Below, piece after piece: positions 1 through 10,628 of a DNA stretch of 64,000 nt. Each line of letters begins with the position of its first letter. Position 1 is the stretch's first letter. The notes beneath the pieces were generated by a model. That model searched no databases, was not told where the DNA came from, and saw only the letters and a list, made by a program, of their open reading frames with translations. The stretch spans positions 22,593,714 to 22,657,713 of the forward strand of contig OX104122.1 of NCBI GenBank assembly GCA_944474755.1, in the 5' to 3' direction. This DNA is from Limnoperna fortunei. Lineage: Eukaryota; Mollusca; Bivalvia; Mytilida; Modiolidae. The translations under genes were made by a program, and so were the position numbers.

Positions 1-874
1 TCACAGCTGTCATCGAACCATGGTTTACTAGGATGTTTTGGATTTGTCGAGGTCTTAGGAATTGTTTCATCAGCAATTGAAATAATTGTTTCATTGAATT
101 TTAAAATTGGATCAGAAACAGCTTCAAAAGTATCCGAGTTAAGTCGCTCTATACAGAGTTGTTCAAATAGAGGCCAATTGGCCTTGCCAAATTTATACCG
201 AGCGACTCGTTCTGTGTGTGAAGAGTGTAAAGATTCCAAGATAATGGGAAAATGATCACTGCCACAGAGATCGTCATGGACTTTCCATGAGAAATCGGGC
301 AACAGAGAAGGATCTGCTATTGTAAGATCAATAGCCGAATATGATCCATTCCCAGGATGTAAATATGTATTGGTTCCATTATTAAAAATACACAAATCTT
401 CCTGATTCATTAAGCCTTCAATAATTTTACCTTTTTCGTTTATTGTGTTACTACCCATAGAGGGTTGTGTGCGTTGAAGTCCCCAAATAATATATAAGGG
501 GCCGGTAGCTGATCAGTAAGATGTTTCAACTGATTTAAATTTAATGAAGAATTCGGAGGGATATACACAGAGCATAAAGTAATTGTTTTGTCTAAAGATA
601 TTCTAACATCAACCGCCTGAAGATCAGTGTTGAGATCTACAGGGCTATGTAGAATTTGATCTTTTACAAGAATGGTAGAGCCGCCAGCAGCTCTATCATT
701 CTCGTCTACATATGTGCTGTATATAGAGTAGTTTTTTAAGGATATGTTATCACTTCGTTTTATGTGGGATTCTTGGAGGCAAAATGCAACAGGAAGAAAG
801 GCTTGAACTAATAAAGTAATTTCAAGAAAATTTATCTTAAGACCTCGACAATTCCATTGTATTATTGTACCCAT
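1..874 (-). pseudogene. Copy A ORF2, endonuclease domain, frameshifted and cut by the window edge
   Basis: N-terminal apurinic-like endonuclease (EEP fold) of the LINE ORF2, which nicks target DNA to prime reverse transcription. Visible motifs are WNCRG near residue 7, QESH near 34 and GDFNAHN near 131. A missing C in a CCCC run near 456 breaks the frame, so the continuous product stops after about 144 residues; the rest of the domain continues in another frame to position 1. The ATG (874-872) shares its A with the ORF1 stop. The sequence is closest to copy C in this domain (ILFGDFNA rather than ILLGDFNG). Confidence 0.88.
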
Positions 875-1850
875 TATGGTCTGCGAATAGGGGAATAGTT
901 GACAGTTTTTTTGGGGCTATTCCGCCGGTTTCTGCTGGGGGATCTACTTTTAGATCCAGTATCTGGGGGTAGTGTATCCATGGGATCGCCCCAGATAGTA
1001 GTGTCTAGATGATCTAGACTTCCAAACCTGTTGTGGACCTTTATGGGATCCCTCAGCAGTTTTGGAGTACGATCTCCTTTTTGATTCGAGTTTTTATTTG
1101 AGTTAGAAGAATTTAAATTGGAGTTGATATTTTTTGAATTTTTTTTTTGGCTGCTTGAAGAATTGGTTGAGGATTGAGAGGGTACTGAAGACGTAGCAGT
1201 TTGAGAGGGTGCTGAAGACGTAGCAGTTTGTGAAGATGAAGATTTTCGTGAAGATGTAATGATTTTGTCTGTTGTTGTAACTGTTAATTTTGAAGGTTCC
1301 TGTTTGTCAATAGGCCAGGTGATAATTGTCTGCGTTTCAACTGACGTGAGAACGCGTTTGGCTACACTGGCGTATGATGTTGATGCAGGAGATGAGGGAT
1401 TATTCGTTGTATTATACAGACGACGAGCCTCAGGGTAAGGGATGTTTTTTTCAGTTTTTATTTTTTGAATTTCTTTTTCTTTTTTAAAGTGCTGACAGTC
1501 CTTAGATGAGGACATGTGGGCTTCACCACAATTAGCACACTTTGGAGTTTTAGTGCAGGTGAAGCCCTCATGTCCTTCCTCTGCACACTTAAAACAAATC
1601 TGGTGACCTCTGCACTGTCCCTTTCCGTGGCCGAACTTTTGACATTTAAAGCAGCGCACAGGATTGGGAATATATGCGCTGACTTTAATATTTTGGAGAC
1701 CTATTTTGATTGATTGGGGGACAGTTGGAGAGTTAAAATTTAGAAGGAAGGTGTTCAGTTTAACCTGAACACCTTGTCTGTTGGCAATAAATCTTTTAAC
1801 TTTTGTAATACCCTGAGGTTGTAATTCTGTACAGATCTCGTCGTCTGTAA
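874..1850 (-). pseudogene. Copy A ORF1, C-terminal two thirds (zinc-knuckle nucleic-acid-binding protein)
   Basis: ORF1 proteins of this LINE group bind the element RNA and form the ribonucleoprotein. This part shows three zinc knuckles in order: CFKCQKFGHGKGQC (CX2CX4HX4C), CFKCAEEGHEGFTC (same spacing) and CANCGEAHMSSSKDC (CX2CX3HX6C). A Ser/Thr/Asn-rich linker follows, then an SR-like end (SRSPSRNRR). The apparent N-terminus reading out to 1932 is an artefact: beyond 1850 it is the antisense of copy B's 5' UTR. The true N-terminal part lies at 7701-8067. Confidence 0.9.
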
Positions 1851-2747
1851 CCCCGTGTGGGCCCCGGGGCACAGGAGAATAGGCCCACGGCTTCCTCAGC
1901 CTGCAGTAAGAGTCTGCTAACAGAGGCAACACTTGCCGTGTGTTGCGACCCGTGTCGATTACAGGACGGGATTTCAGTAGGCCGGGTAAACGGTCCCGAT
2001 AACTTACTGAACCCTTACTTTTTCTAGACGGGAAATCGAGTTAGCCCTGACTTCGATGAATCGGCATGTCACGTCTTGCCCTTTGGTGAATCCTTATCAA
2101 TTAAGTTTCTCTATTACATTAATTTCCTTCAAACTGATCCATGAAATTTATATACAATTTGATAGACGGCTTCCTTACAGGATTTGCAAAGAAGGCGGTG
2201 GCTGAAGGGCAAAGCTTCCTCAGCTTTATAGAGGCGACATGTTTGCCGTGTGTTGCAACCCGTGATGGTAGAGGAAGGGATCCTGGTGGTTGAGAGATCA
2301 CTCTCTGCTGCATCCATTAGTGCGGGTCAGCGGGTTTTGATTTTCAATACACCACTACACCACTTTGGCCCCGACTTCAACTAGACGGGAGACCGAATGG
2401 ACCCGGTTCGGTCAATCGGCTGGTCACGCCGAGCCCTTAACAAGCTTGTCGTCGTTATTCTTACCACTTGATTACATCTTGTAAGGTTTAATTCCAAAGT
2501 TGTTCAGTTACAAGCTGTTAAGAAGGCGGTGGCTCATGGGTCAATCGAGTAGATAGAGTTTCGAACGGTTGTTTCGCCAGTTAATTCTGGCACGAAGCTT
2601 GCGTTCGTGAAGAAATTCATCTATTTGAGTATACCACCCTTGGAACACCTGATGCTTTCTGCTGGTGATCCGCAGAGACCAAGCATCGTCCCTGTTGGCA
2701 CTCCGTGGCGGGTAGGTGACAACGGTGGTGAACTGCATTTCTTCAAC
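1851..2747 (+). promoter_or_regulatory. Copy B 5' UTR, likely internal promoter region
   Basis: About 890 bp, GC-richer than its surroundings and conserved between copies. It recurs upstream of ORF1 in A, C, D, E and G, always starting at the same base. LINE 5' UTRs of this kind usually carry the internal pol II promoter; that function is inferred here. The region contains diverged internal repeats: GCCGTGTGTTGC twice, AAGAAGGCGGTGGCT twice and CTAGACGGGA twice. Short ORFs inside it are not shared in a consistent frame between copies and are not called. Confidence 0.7.
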
Positions 2748-4052
2748 ATGGCTTCCGATACACCTTTAGTGCAAACAAGTTCAAAAAAAAGAAAAAATGA
2801 CATTCCGCTTGAAGACATAGTTGATGATGAACACTGGACACGATTCATTGTATTAACTAGCAAGGATCCTAACAAACCTTTATGCAAAGTTTCTCCATTT
2901 GTCATAGAAAAAACCATCAAGAGTTGTGCAGGAGACGTTAAAAACGTCACTAAAATGAAATCTGGCTCTTTACTCATTAAAGTTTCTAAAAAACAGCAAT
3001 CCGTAAATTTATTACAATTACATAAAATTTTAGATTTGGAAATTACATCAACGCCTCACAGAACATTAAATTCCTGTCAGGGTATTATTCATTACAGAGA
3101 CGATGATCTCTCTGAACTGACAGATGAAGAAATTTGTCTTGAACTGAAACCTCAGGGTGTTACAAAAGTAAAAGGATTTATTGCAAAAAGACAAAATCAA
3201 CAAATTAAACTGAATACCTTTCTTTTAAATTTCAATACTCCATCTGTCCCTAAATCAATCAAAATTGGACTGTACAATATTAAAGTCAGCGCATACATTC
3301 CAAATCCTGTGCGCTGCTTTAAATGTCAGAAATTTGGCCACGGAAAAGGACAATGTAGAGGCTCCTTGGTATGCTTTAAATGTGCAGAGGTAGGACATGA
3401 GGGCTTTACCTGCACAAATAATCCAAAGTGTGCCAATTGTGGTGAAGCACACATGTCCTCATCCAAGGATTGTGCTCACTTCAAAAAAGAAAAAGAAATT
3501 CAAAAATTAAAAACCGAAAAAAATATCACATACCCTGAGGCACGCCGCCTCTTCAATTCAAACAATCTCTCGTCTCCTGCATCAACATCATACGCCAGTG
3601 TGGCCAAACGCGTTCTCGCTACAGTTGAAACGCAGACAATTATCACCTGGCCTATTGACAAAAAAGAACCTTTCAAATTAGCAGTTCAAACAACAGACAA
3701 AATAATTCAATCTTCCAGGAAATCTTCATCCTCTCAAACTGCTACATCTTCGGCACCATCTACATCATCAACTAATTCTTCAAGCAGCCCAAAAAAAAAT
3801 TCAAAAAATACTATTTCCAATTCAAATTCTTCAAATTCTAATAAAAACTTGAATCAAAAAGGAGATCGTACTCCAAAACTCCATTAAGGTCCACAACAGA
3901 TTTGGAAGTCTTGATCATCTAGACACCACTATCTGGGGCGATCCCATGGATACACTACCCCCAGATACTGGATCTAAGGGTAGATCCCCCAGCAGAAACC
4001 GGCGGAATAGCCCCAAAAAATCTGTCAACTATTCCCCTATTCGCAAACCATA
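2748..4052 (+). pseudogene. Copy B ORF1, zinc-knuckle protein with a late frameshift
   Basis: Start chosen at the ATG giving MASDTPLVQ, the position conserved in D, E and G; the frame is open further upstream but only through 5' UTR. Order: basic SKKRKND, an RNA-binding-like region (roughly residues 30-185), three zinc knuckles (CFKCQKFGHGKGQC, CFKCAEVGHEGFTC, CANCGEAHMSSSKDC), then a Ser-rich linker. An 11 bp deletion near 3880 causes a stop at 3885-3887, removing the SR-like tail, which survives in another frame to the TAATG junction at 4051-4055. With copy E it forms a distinct ORF1 subfamily (QQSVNLLQLHK against HQSLNLLKLTK in A, C and G). Confidence 0.88.
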
Positions 4053-7000
4053 ATGGGTACAATAATACAATGGAATTGTCGAGGTCTTAAGATTAATTTT
4101 CTTGAAATTACATTATTAGTTCAAGCCTTTCTTCCTGTTGCATTTTGCCTCCAAGAGTCCCACCTAAAACGAAGTGATAATATATCTTTAAAAAACTACT
4201 CTATATACAGCACATATGTAGACGAGAATGATAGAGCTGCTGGCGGCTCTACCATTCTTGTAAAAGATCAAGTTCTACATAGCCCTGTAGATCTCAACAC
4301 TGATCTTCAGGCGGTTGCTGTTAGAATATCTTTAGACAAAACAATTACTTTATGCTCTGTGTATATCCCTCCAAATTCTTCATTAAATTTAAATCAGTTG
4401 AAAAATCTTACTGATCAGCTTCCGGCCCCTTATATATTTCTTGGGGACTTCAACGGACACAACCCTTTATGGGGCAGTAACACAATAAACGATAAAGGTA
4501 AAATTATTGAAGGCTTAACTCGGATACTTTTGAAGCTATTTCTGATCCAATTTTAAAATTCAATGAAACACTTATTTTAATTGCTGATGAAACAATTCCC
4601 AAGACCTCGACAAATCCAAAACATCCTAGTAAACCATGGTTTGATGACAGCTGTGAGGACGCTATTAAAGACCGGAAAAAAGCCGAACGACGCTTTAATA
4701 AACACCCAACTCAAAATAATCTTAACCATTTCCGAATTTTTCGAGCGAAAGCTCGCAGGGTAACGAAACAAAGACGACGCGCCTCTTGGCGTAACTTTGT
4801 TTCTAAACTAAATAACCATACCCCTATGAATAAAATTTGGAACATGATTCGTAAAATTAAAGGTAAAAACAGTAAAGTAAATGTCCATCATTTAAAGGAT
4901 GGACAAGACTTGTTAACATCAGAGTCAGACATATCAAATAAACTGGCCGAAACATTTGCAACACACTCCTCTGCTGAAAATTATCATCCCACTTTTCAGC
5001 AGATCAAAATTCAAAAAGAAAAATCGAAGCTTAATTTCCAGTCAAAAAATTTAGAAGATTATAATAAACCTTTTTCTTTGGAAGAGCTAAAAACTTCATT
5101 AAACAAATCTCACGATACAGCATGTGGTCCAGATGACATCCATTATCAACTTCTCAAACATCTGCCACAATCTTCTCTCCAATGCCTTTTGAATCTTCTA
5201 AACAACATTTGGGAAACGGGTGACTTACCATCTATTTGGAAAATGGCCACTGTTGTGCCTATTCCAAAACCAGGAAAAGATCACTCGGAAGCGTCCAACT
5301 ATCGGCCTATAGCCCTCACAAGCTGTCTTTGTAAAACCATGGAAAGGATGATCAACGATCGCCTTGTCTGGTTTTTAGAATCGAACAACCTAATCTCGAA
5401 TATCCAATGTGGATTTAGACAAGGTCGTAGTACTATTGATCATCTAGTGCGTTTCGAAACATATATTCGAAACGCATTTGCCAAAAACGAACATGTTGTG
5501 TCTATCTTTTTCGATTTAGAAAAAGCATACGACACAACATGGAAATATGGTATTTTAAAAGATATTTTTGATATGGGGTTGAAAGGTAGACTTCCTACCT
5601 TCATCTCAAACTTTTTATCCGAAAGAGAATTTAAAGTTATGGTCAATTCTACTTTATCTGACCCTTTTGTACAGGAAATGGGTGTTCCCCAGGGCAGCAT
5701 CCTTTCTGTCACTTTATTTAGTATTAAAATTAATAGCCTTGCTCAAGTTTTAAAAGATAATATTGATGGTTCTCTATATGTTGACGACTTCCTCATATGT
5801 TACCGAGGGAAAAATATGAATAATATCGAACGTCAACTGCAGTTGTGTTTAAATAGAATAGAGAAATGGGCAATGGAGAATGGTTTTAAATTCTCCACTG
5901 CAAAAACTGTTGGGATGCATTTTTGTAATAAACGTAAGATGCATCCTGATCCCGAATTAAAATTATATAATAATCCTATCAAAATTGTAAAAGAAACTAC
6001 TTTTCTTGGTCTCATATTTGATTCAAGGCTAACCTTTCTTCCCCATATCAAAATGTTAAAAAATAAATGCCTTAAAGCTTTAGATATTTTAAAAGTTGTA
6101 TCCAGCACCGACTGGGGTGCTGAATGCGATGTTTTACTCAATCTATATAGATCGCTGGTTCGATCGAAATTGGATTACGGTTGTTTTATTTATGGTTCTG
6201 CTCGCAAGTCATATGTCAAAATCCTTGATACTATACACCATCAAGGATTGCGACTATGCCTTGGAGCATTTAGAACCACACCTGTCAATAGTTTGTATGT
6301 AGACGCAAACGAGCCTTCTTTGTATCAAAGAAGAATAAAGCTCGCTTTGCAATATGCAACCAAATTGAAGGCTTATCCTGACAACCCCGCCCACGACTGT
6401 GTTTTCAAACCTCTATCAGAACATTTTCGAAAAGCATCCAAACAAAATTCAACCTTTTGGCTTGCGGATTAAATCTCATTTGGAGAATTCAGGTATAAAT
6501 TTAGATGAAATTGCTGCAATTGAAATTCCACATAACCCCCCTTGGTTAAACCCCAAGCCAATCTTTATTTATGATTTAAGAAAACATAGAAAATCCGACA
6601 CAAACCCATTAATTATACAGCAACATTTTGCAGAAATTAAATCTTGTTACCCTGACTATAGTACTATTTATACGGATGGGTCAAAAGACGAAGATAAAGT
6701 TGCTTCAGCCGCTGTCTTCGGAGAGCGTGTTAAAACTCGTCGTCTTCCGTCTGCCTCATCTGTATTTACTGCTGAATCGCAAGCTATTCTTCTTGCCATG
6801 AAAATAGTTGCTTCGTCAGACGAGCACAAATTTATGATCTGCTCTGATTCTCTGTCATGTCTCCTTGCTATTGAAAACTTCAAAATTAAGAATCCTTATA
6901 TTTTAAAAATTATTCAAATTTACAAATCCCTTGTTGATTTGGGTAAAAGAAGTTATGTTTTTCTGGATCCCAAGTCATGTGGGGATCCATGGGAATATGG

Positions 7001-7467
7001 TCGTGGACGAGGAGGCCAAAAAGGCCTTGAATAACGATATTATTAATTGTGCCATACCTTTTACTGATTTTAAAGCAGTTATTTTTATTTTTAAACATAT
7101 TTCTCGTTTGTGGCAGAGTGGTTGGGATCTAGAGGTTCATAATAAACTTCATGAGATCCAGCCACTACTGCACAAAAATAATTTTAATTGTTTTAGAAGT
7201 CGTCGAGACCAAGTTGTTTTAACCAGATGTCGTCTTGGTCATACCAGGACGACTCATAGTTATATTTTAAATAACGAGCAACGACCCGAGTGTGTGCCAT
7301 GCAACTGTCCATACACAATCAAGCATGTCTTGATGGACTGTGTGGACGTGGCCCACATTCGGGAACGTTTCTATACTGTAGATACTTATTTTAATTTGTT
7401 TAGGACTGTCGCGGGCGACACAATTTTAAAGTTTTTAAAAGAGATTAATTTATATAGCAAAATTTAA
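4053..7467 (+). pseudogene. Copy B ORF2 (endonuclease, RT, RNase H) with deletion and frameshifts
   Basis: Begins at the ATG overlapping the ORF1 stop. Endonuclease motifs WNCRG, QESH and GDFNGHNPLW are present (4053-4510). A 271 bp deletion between CTTA repeats near 4513 removes the rest of the endonuclease and shifts the frame. The RT reads openly at 4826-6472 with FFDLEKAYD, GVPQGS and YVDD (near 5776) intact. A 2 bp loss near 6412 and a further shift near 6960 split the RNase H (YTDGSKDE, TAESQA, CSDSLS, then HVGIHGN in another frame). The C-terminal Cys/His region (TRCRLGHTRTTHSY) ends at 7467. Confidence 0.9.
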
Positions 7468-7687
7468 TTATACTGCTAATTGTGATATTGCATACTTTTT
7501 ATTGTTTTAATTTAATTTTTATATGTATATTATCATACTATTGTATGAGATATTGTTTTAGTATTAAGGGAGGGATATAAAATGGTTGTTTATGATCAAA
7601 TAAGTTGATTTGTAGTAATTATCACGTCCTGAATATAGCTGAAATAATGCTTGCTGGACGTAAAACAACAAACAATCAATCAATCAA
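7468..7687 (+). other. Copy B 3' UTR with terminal hairpin and (TCAA)n tail
   Basis: AT-rich 3' UTR ending in ACGTCC - 26 nt loop - GGACGT followed by TCAA repeats. The loop contains AATATAGCTGAAATA, conserved in every LINE copy and in the SINEs at 57912 and 58581. In stringent LINE groups the RT recognises a 3' structure of this kind; that role is inferred. Confidence 0.75.
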
Positions 7688-7700
7688 TCGTCGTCTGTAA

Positions 7701-8067
7701 GCTCGGCGAGATCATCGTCGCGATAATGAATAATTCCTTGACTTGAGTTTAATGTTCTATGGGGGGAGGCCGAAATTTCTAAATCTATAATTTTTGTAAG
7801 TTTTAGCAAGTTCAAGGATTGGTGTTTTTTGTTGCATTCAATGAGAAGACCACCAGATTTCATCTTGGTGACGTTCTTAACATCTCCTGCACAACCTTTT
7901 ATCACTTTTTCAATAACGAATGGAGAGATTTTAGTTATTGGTTTACTAGGATCTTTGCTGGTTAATACAATAAATCTTGACCAGAAGTCTTCATCAACCA
8001 TTTCTTCAAGCGGTAAGTCATTTTTTCTTTTTTTTGGACCATTTTTTATTTGTTTTTCAGTAGCCAT
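7701..8067 (-). pseudogene. Copy A ORF1, N-terminal third
   Basis: Starts at the ATG at 8067-8065 (MATEKQIKN...), followed by the conserved basic KKRKND and acidic LEEMVDEDFW. The frame is open to the nested insertion, giving about 122 residues of ORF1. This piece matches copies C and G (ECNKKHQSLNLLKL). The start is supported by alignment with other copies; the reading frame also extends upstream into 5' UTR, which I treat as non-coding. Confidence 0.85.
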
Positions 8068-8942
8068 GATGAGAAAAATGCGGTTCACCACCCTTGTCAC
8101 CCACCCTCCACGGAGTGCCAACAGGGGCGATGCTTGGTCTCTGCGGATCACCAGCAGAAAGCATCAGGTGTTCCAAGGGTGGTATACTCAAATAGATGAA
8201 TTTCTTAATGAACGCAAGCTTCGTGCCAGAGTTAACTGGCGAAACAACCGTTCGAAACTCTATCTACTCGATTGACCCATGAGCCACCGCCTTCTTAACA
8301 GCTTGTAACTGAACAACTTTGAGACTGAAATTCACAAGATATGATCAAGTGATAAGAAAAATAAGACAAGCATGTTAAGGGCTCGGCATGACCAGCCGAT
8401 TGACCGAACCGGGTCCATCCGGTCTCCCGTCTAGTTGAAGTCAGGGCCAAAGTGGTGTATTGACGATCGAAACCCGCTGACCCGCACTAATGGATGCAGC
8501 AGAGAGTGATCTCTCAACCACCAGGATCCCTTCCTCTACCATCAAGGGTTGCAACACACGGCAAACATGTCGCCTCTATAAAGCTGAGGAAGCTTTGCCC
8601 TTCAGCCACCGCCTTCTTTGCAAATCCTATAAGGAAGCCGTCTATCATTTCATGGAGCAGTTTGAAGGAAAATAATGTAATAGAGTAGCTTAAATGATAA
8701 GGATTCACAAAGGGCAAGACGTGACATGCCGATTCATCGAAGTCAGGGCTAACTCGATTTCCCGTCTAGAAAAAGTAAGGGTTCAGTAAGTTATCGGGAC
8801 CGTTTACCCGGCCTACTGAAATCCCGTCCTGTAATCGACACGGGTCGCAACACACGGCAAGTGTTGCCTCTGTTAGCAGACTCTTACTGCAGGCTGAGGA
8901 AGCCGTGGGCCTATTCTCCTGTGCCCCGGGGCCCACACGGGG
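7701..8942 (-). mobile_element. LINE copy A, 5' part (ORF1 start and 5' UTR)
   Basis: The continuation of copy A on the other side of copy B. It reads, minus strand, from the family 5' end (ACCCCGTG complement at 8943) through a complete 5' UTR (8942-8068) into the ORF1 start. It joins the 1-1850 segment exactly at the duplicated 13 bp target. Copy A was therefore full-length at its 5' end before B interrupted it; its 3' end lies outside the window. Confidence 0.92.
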
Positions 8943-10568
8943 TGCCCCAATCAGTGTAAGCTTAATTATGCACAATATCCAGGAAGATAATAAGCTACTT
9001 CAAGTACAAAAATGTGCGAATGGTTCTTTTCTCAAATACACACGTACAATTCAGCAGTGATTATTAACATTAGTGAATAAATTTACAGCTGATTTTCACC
9101 ACATTAGTTAAATGTTTTAAACATATATAGTTGACAGCTGTCATCTCTGTTCAAGCCTGTGTATTTCAACCAAAGGTTTGAAACATCGTCCCTGAAAAAT
9201 AACCAGAACAATAATAAGTGATAAATACTTTTAATAATATGACTCTTAAAACAATATGTATATTACAGAGATGTTTAAATGTGAAATTGAATAGCATTTT
9301 TAACTATATCAATTTTTTACCAGATTTTAACCTGAGCGATACGGAGGTTCTATACGTAGAGCAGTAATTGCTTACCCTCCCGAGTACCTGGCCTCGCCCC
9401 AGGATCTTGGTGGGGTTTGTGTTACTTTTTTGTGCTGTGTGTCTGTTAGTTTTGACGCTCTCTACTCTTGTTTAAACAAGGTTTTGTATTTCCTAGACTT
9501 ATCGTTTCCTGAATACTAATTGGTATCTTCTATTCTTTTTTTCTAATTTTAATTTAAATATTCAAAAAAAAATTTCAGAAATGCTCTATTTTGAAACAGC
9601 AAAGTATTGTTTTTAAAAAACAGTAATTTATCCACGAATAAAAGTATACCATAATATTCCTTTAATTTTTATATTAACAGAAATGCATCCATCTCTAAAT
9701 AAACAGATTGATATAATTCAATTGTCGATTACGGATCAAACTGACTGAGACAAGATTATGAAAGCAATGTCAGATCCATGATTGTAGACAAATGAACTAG
9801 TATTTGTAACAGATCACTCAGGGTCATTAATCCCCTTTCAATCAGTCAGTGTTGTGTTTAACACTGGTTATACTGATATAATGCTTATAGCATGTATACA
9901 AAGCTACAAACTACATGTAGCAACACTGACAAAGGTTTCAAAGTTTTTAATACCAGTAGGTACTTTCAAATATGTCGAAGGTACCAAAAGGTTTTGGACT
10001 TGATATTTTTATGAATTATTTTTTGCTGGTTCACTAAATTCAGCTGCTGGTACTCTTAATGACTTTGGGCGGGTAAGAGTACCTGTCCACTCTGAAATCC
10101 CTGCACACAACTAGTCTTTTTTTGGGGAGGGAAGAAATGAAAGCACTTTATAGTTCGCTGTACAAATGTAAATGCCCCATGCATGAGTCAAGCAAACAGA
10201 CAATAAATGCCATTTTTGTGAATTGCCACACCATTATTAAGATAAATAAGAAAAATAAATGTGTGAATAAAACAAGTATGATTAACATGATAAAACTAGT
10301 AAAGTATAATGGGTCTAAAACAAACTTCTGTCAACTGAATGGAAACCTGGGGAAAGTTCAATACACAGTATGTCTTACGAATCCTCAATTAAACACATAA
10401 TGTGTATATGTACTTGTTTTTTTAAATTTACAATAAAATGCAATTCTTTCATACCAATAATAAGATAGTGGAAAAGTAAGGTTAATATGAATGAATTACT
10501 TTGACCTTTAAAACATAATTTTTCCTTACCTCTATTATTGGCTTTTTACTTGTATGCATTTGGACAAG
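8943..10568. other. Unique AT-rich DNA without a recognised gene
   Basis: No convincing long ORF. Around 9340-9480 there is a stretch (CCTCCCGAGTACCTGG, GGTGGGGTTTGTGTTA, TACTCTTGTTTAAACAAGG) that resembles a dispersed bivalve repeat from memory. A minus-strand acceptor-like TTATTTTTCAG lies at about 9195 and is followed by a 27-codon open frame, too weak to call. The 92-codon frame at 10122-10400 has no supporting signal. Confidence 0.5.
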
Positions 10569-10585
10569 GCAGGAGGGAAAATTAC

Positions 10586-10591
10586 TTTATT
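10586..10591 (-). terminator. Candidate polyadenylation signal AATAAA
   Basis: AATAAA on the minus strand, downstream of the stop codon of the putative small gene at 10629. Single hexamers are common in AT-rich DNA, so its value depends on the exon call. Confidence 0.35.
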
Positions 10592-10628
10592 CACTATATT
10601 ATTCAGTAACTACAACTGGTTCTCCATA

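Larger units (their letters stand above)
1..1850 (-). mobile_element. LINE copy A, 3'-proximal part (I/Nimb-type non-LTR retrotransposon)
   Basis: On the minus strand this holds the start of ORF2 (872-1, running off the window) and the 3' two thirds of ORF1 (1850-874). It ends abruptly inside ORF1 at 1850, where copy B begins. The rest of ORF1 and the 5' UTR of the same copy resume at 7701. The 13 bp TCGTCGTCTGTAA occurs on both sides of B (1838-1850 and 7688-7700), and the uninterrupted order is seen in copy C near 21675. The family assignment rests on the ORF1 zinc knuckles plus the endonuclease/RT/RNase H architecture seen in the other copies; the exact clade (I or Nimb) is inference. Confidence 0.93.
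1851..7687 (+). mobile_element. LINE copy B, complete at both ends, nested in copy A
   Basis: Begins with the family start CCCCGTGTGG directly after the target-site copy and ends in (TCAA)n. It contains a 5' UTR (1851-2747), ORF1 (2748-4052), ORF2 (4053-7467) and a 3' UTR (7468-7687). Adding back a 271 bp internal deletion gives about 6.1 kb, the same as copies C, D and G. The 13 bp TSD TCGTCGTCTGTAA at 1838-1850 and 7688-7700 shows insertion into ORF1 of copy A in the opposite orientation. Both ORFs are broken, so this copy is not autonomous. Confidence 0.93.

Noticed and set aside
874..1932. A 352-codon protein starting MLPLLADSYC and ending in zinc knuckles
   Set aside because: The first ~27 residues are antisense 5' UTR of nested copy B and start at GTG; the same leader appears by chance at 27728-28486 from copy D. 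It is a junction artefact, not a fusion gene.
2119..2317. Small ORFs (60-86 codons) in LINE 5' UTRs, repeated at 8490, 22479, 28683, 38882 and 47044
   Set aside because: They recur only because the UTR recurs, differ in frame and length between copies, and overlap each other on both strands.
5440..5712. Antisense ORFs over RT and endonuclease domains (also 18387, 32680, 36122, 19603 and others)
   Set aside because: Mirror frames of the ORF2 coding sequence; breaks follow those of the sense copies.
9150..9197. Minus-strand exon after TTATTTTTCAG reading DDVSNLWLKYTGLNRDD
   Set aside because: One acceptor-like site only; its phase does not join the 12052 donor, and no other partner was found.
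10122..10400. 92-codon ORF (MGREEMKALYSS...)
   Set aside because: Lys/Asn-rich composition as expected of AT-rich DNA, no splice sites or homology.
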